Shown in pieces: positions 34,320 through 37,836 of a stretch of 37,836 nt of DNA (its first letter is position 1; every line of letters starts with the position of its first letter). The stretch covers positions 1 through 37,836 of the forward strand of contig JADLDL010000360.1 of assembly GCA_020846655.1 (NCBI GenBank), in the 5' to 3' direction. Origin of the DNA: Saprospiraceae bacterium (lineage in GTDB: Bacteria; Bacteroidota; Bacteroidia; Chitinophagales; Saprospiraceae). Made by a program: the position numbers and the translations under genes. Under the pieces are notes generated by a model that was given only the letters and a program-made list of their open reading frames with translations, ran no database searches and had not been told where the DNA came from.

Positions 34320-35314
34320 GCACTGTACGAAACCTGATATTCAAAGCCTTGCGCTATTCGGGCCTGCCTTTTTTGTTTCGGGAAATCGGGCAGCGCCGCA
34401 AGGTATCGATCGTGATGTTTCACGACCTGGAGCCGGCGGTTGCCGAGCGTTCGTTTGGTTACCTGGCCAAACGCTACAACCTCATCAGCCTCGATACATA
34501 CCTCGACGCCTGCCGCCGGGGCGACGCCAGCCAATTGCCGCCCAAAGCCCTGATTATCACGCTGGACGACGGCCACATCCGCAACTACGAGTTGTTGCCG
34601 CTGATCCGGAAACAGCTGATTCCGGTGACGATCTTTTTGTGCTCCGGCATTATCGACACCAACCGGCACTACTGGTTCAAATTCAGGCACCCGAACCTGC
34701 TCAAACCGGCGTTGAAACAAATGACCAACCGGCAAAAACTCGAATTGCTGGCCAAAGCGGGGTTTACCCCGGAGACGGAGTTTCCAGAACCGCAGGCCTT
34801 GCGCCGCGAGCAAATCCGGGAGATGCAACCCTATGTCAATTTCCAGGGGCACACGCATTTTCATCCCTGCCTACCCAAATGCTACGACGAGGAAGCGCGG
34901 GTAGAAATTGTGCAATCGAAACAGGTGCTCGAACAGGAGTTTAAGCTCCGCATCAATGCCCTGGCGTACCCCAACGGCGACTATTCTGAGCGCGATATCG
35001 AACTCCTCAAGGAAGCCGGCTACGCCTGCGGCATCACCGTAGACTACGGATTTAACACCATCCACAGCGATTTGTATCGCCTCAAACGCCTGAGTATCGA
35101 CGATCCGGACAGCCTGGACGCGGTCAGTGTAAAGGCCAGCGGGGTATGGACCCTTTTGTTGAGTTGGTTGGGCAAACGCGAGCAATACCGCCAGGTGGAA
35201 GCCGTAAGCGATGCGCCGCGCAAGGCACCTGCCAAAGTGTTGCGACAATTGCCCACCCTGATCTTATTTCATGCCTTAGACATCCCTGAAACAGTATTGG
35301 CCATATTGGCCTGA
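34316..35314 (+). CDS. Polysaccharide deacetylase (NodB/CE4 family), second copy
   Basis: This 332-residue NodB-type deacetylase has motif 1 as IITLDDGHIRNYE (D84, D85), and motif 2 as QGHTHFHPC with H179 and H183. The late block INALAYPNGDYSERD carries the conserved R/P-G region. I chose the ATG at 34316 because it overlaps the preceding stop as ATGA and gives MSTVRNLIFKALRY; the reading frame is open to 34118, but that part translates asnB out of frame. The N-terminus is amphipathic and not a clear signal peptide, so it may act on the cytoplasmic side or be membrane-associated. It is not a close copy of the deacetylase at 26308. The C-terminus ends in a hydrophobic stretch LILFHALDIPETVLAILA. 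Confidence 0.87.
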   Translation: MSTVRNLIFKALRYSGLPFLFREIGQRRKVSIVMFHDLEPAVAERSFGYLAKRYNLISLDTYLDACRRGDASQLPPKALIITLDDGHIRNYELLPLIRKQLIPVTIFLCSGIIDTNRHYWFKFRHPNLLKPALKQMTNRQKLELLAKAGFTPETEFPEPQALRREQIREMQPYVNFQGHTHFHPCLPKCYDEEARVEIVQSKQVLEQEFKLRINALAYPNGDYSERDIELLKEAGYACGITVDYGFNTIHSDLYRLKRLSIDDPDSLDAVSVKASGVWTLLLSWLGKREQYRQVEAVSDAPRKAPAKVLRQLPTLILFHALDIPETVLAILA

Positions 35315-35352
35315 GCCATTTCCCATTCACCCATCCGTAGAAAATTACCCAT

Positions 35353-36383
35353 ATGCAGATTCAACTTTATACCCAACCGGAATCCTTTGAAAATAGCCCG
35401 CATTTCGCTGGTTTTCAGGAGTATCTGGAACATGCCCCCAACGCGAATTATTTTCAGAGTATCGAATTTTTCCGCTTTATCGCCACCGTGAAAGGCTACC
35501 GGCCGTTTGTGCTGTTGGCCTTGTCTGACGATGGCCGGGTAGCCGGCTCGCTGATGGGCGTGATCCAATCGGACGGCGGCGGCCTGAAGGCCTGGTTTTC
35601 GCGGCGCCTCATTGTGTGGGGTGGCCCGGTGTTGGCGGCTGAAAGCGGGGAGGACCGGCAGGAAGTGGCAAGAAAATTGCTGAAAGCCTTGAAGAAACAC
35701 GCCAAGGGGAACGCCATATTCATCGAATTCCGCAATTTCTTCGATTGCAGCGATCTGAACGCCAGTTTTGAAGCCAGCGGATTCCAGTTTCGGCCCCACC
35801 TCAATTATTTAGTCAAGACGGATGATGACGCCGCCGTGAAAGGCCGCATGAGCAGCAACCGGCGCCGCCAGATCAAAACCAGTTTGGCAGCGGGCGCTAT
35901 TGTGACCGAACCCGAATCGGAGGAAGACGTAGTGGCGTTGTATGAAATTTTGAAAAAACTATACAAAGAGAAGGTGAAAAAGCCGCTGCCCGGCCCGGAT
36001 CTGTTTGTCAACATGTGGAAATCGGAGCACGCCAAGGTGTTTTTGGTCAAATACGAAGGCCAGGTCGTCGGGGGCAGTATCGGTCCTGTTTTTCGCAACA
36101 AAGTCTTGTACCAATGGTACATCTGCGGCGAAAATGGCACGATTAGTGGCTTACACCCCAGTGTGCTGGCCTCTTGGGCGCCGATCGAATACGGCGTCAA
36201 AAACGGCTACGACCATTTCGATTTCATGGGCGCCGGCAAGCCGGAAGAGGACTACGGCGTGCGGGAATTCAAAGCCCGTTTCGGTGGCGAGCAGGTGTGC
36301 TACGGCCGCTATGAAATGGTGCTGAACCGCTCCTTGTACAAAGTGGGCAAACTTGGACTTAAAGTGTATCAAACCATACGATA

Positions 36384-36384
<1 letters not shown>
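35353..36384 (+). CDS. FemAB-like GNAT acyltransferase
   Basis: This 343-residue protein is a FemAB/peptidyltransferase-like GNAT. It carries MSSNRRRQIKTSLAAGA near 162-178, which parallels the RNxRRxxKxA block of FemAB proteins, and the C-terminal signature HFDFMGAGKPEEDYGVREFK then ARFGGE. FemAB proteins add amino acids to sugar- or peptide-linked acceptors, usually from aminoacyl-tRNA. Similar proteins are common in exopolysaccharide loci, including those associated with exosortases, but no exosortase is visible here. It follows the deacetylase by 38 bases and its stop shares one base with the next start (TAATG). Acceptor and donor are unknown; aminoacylation of a freed sugar amine is a plausible role. 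Confidence 0.87.

Positions 36385-37836
<1,452 letters not shown>

Overview
The window looks like a chromosomal segment from a fairly GC-rich member of the phylum Bacteroidota, most likely a Saprospiraceae-type organism (Lewinella/Haliscomenobacter relatives); the family-level placement is inference. The evidence is: C-terminal type IX secretion (T9SS) sorting domains on two proteins, a SprB-type adhesin repeat, a DUF1800/DUF1501 pair, candidate Bacteroidota promoters of the TAnnTTTG type, and few visible Shine-Dalgarno sites. No RNA gene, CRISPR array or transposase was seen.

Left part (1-10.4 kb). A nested direct/inverted repeat fills 1-327. A minus-strand tandem AAA+ ATPase with a duplicated N-terminal domain follows (328-2982). 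Next is a 396-base repeat-rich spacer holding a probable promoter, an array of a short TTGGCCACATT unit and two palindromes, which runs into the start codon of a [2Fe-2S] ferredoxin (3379-3720). The DUF1501/DUF1800 pair reads leftward (3774-6920), and a 1083-residue secreted T9SS adhesin reads rightward (7176-10427).

Right part (10.8-37.8 kb, running off the edge). This is one long co-directional surface-polysaccharide locus of 24 genes, with many overlaps of 1 to 59 bases. It holds sugar-nucleotide genes (wlbB/wlbA for the 2,3-diacetamido-2,3-dideoxyglucuronate route; rfbF, rfbG, a 3,5-epimerase, a DegT aminotransferase and a PglD/NeuD-type acyltransferase for a CDP-6-deoxyhexose route; a truncated WbpP-like 4-epimerase at the edge). 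It also holds a Wzc-type tyrosine autokinase/chain-length protein, a Wzx-like flippase and an O-antigen ligase/polymerase-like membrane protein, two tandem paralogous GT2 transferases, a CgeB-like transferase, two GT4 transferases and a DUF354 protein. No outer-membrane exporter (Wza) and no initiating phosphoglycosyltransferase lie in the window.

The most unusual part is 25.2-37.4 kb. It reads as two successive cassettes, each with a GT4 transferase, a NodB-type deacetylase, an asparagine-synthetase-family protein and a GNAT/FemAB-type acyltransferase. The first also has an ATP-grasp ligase, and its asparagine-synthetase homologue has lost the glutaminase cysteine and carries a changed PP-loop. 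My inference is that these genes decorate the glycan by removing N-acetyl groups, converting uronic acids to amides and attaching amino-acid or acyl groups. The AsnB-like/GNAT/ATP-grasp trio resembles the enzyme set for N-acetylglutaminylglutamine amide, but the key residues differ, so the chemistry may be new.
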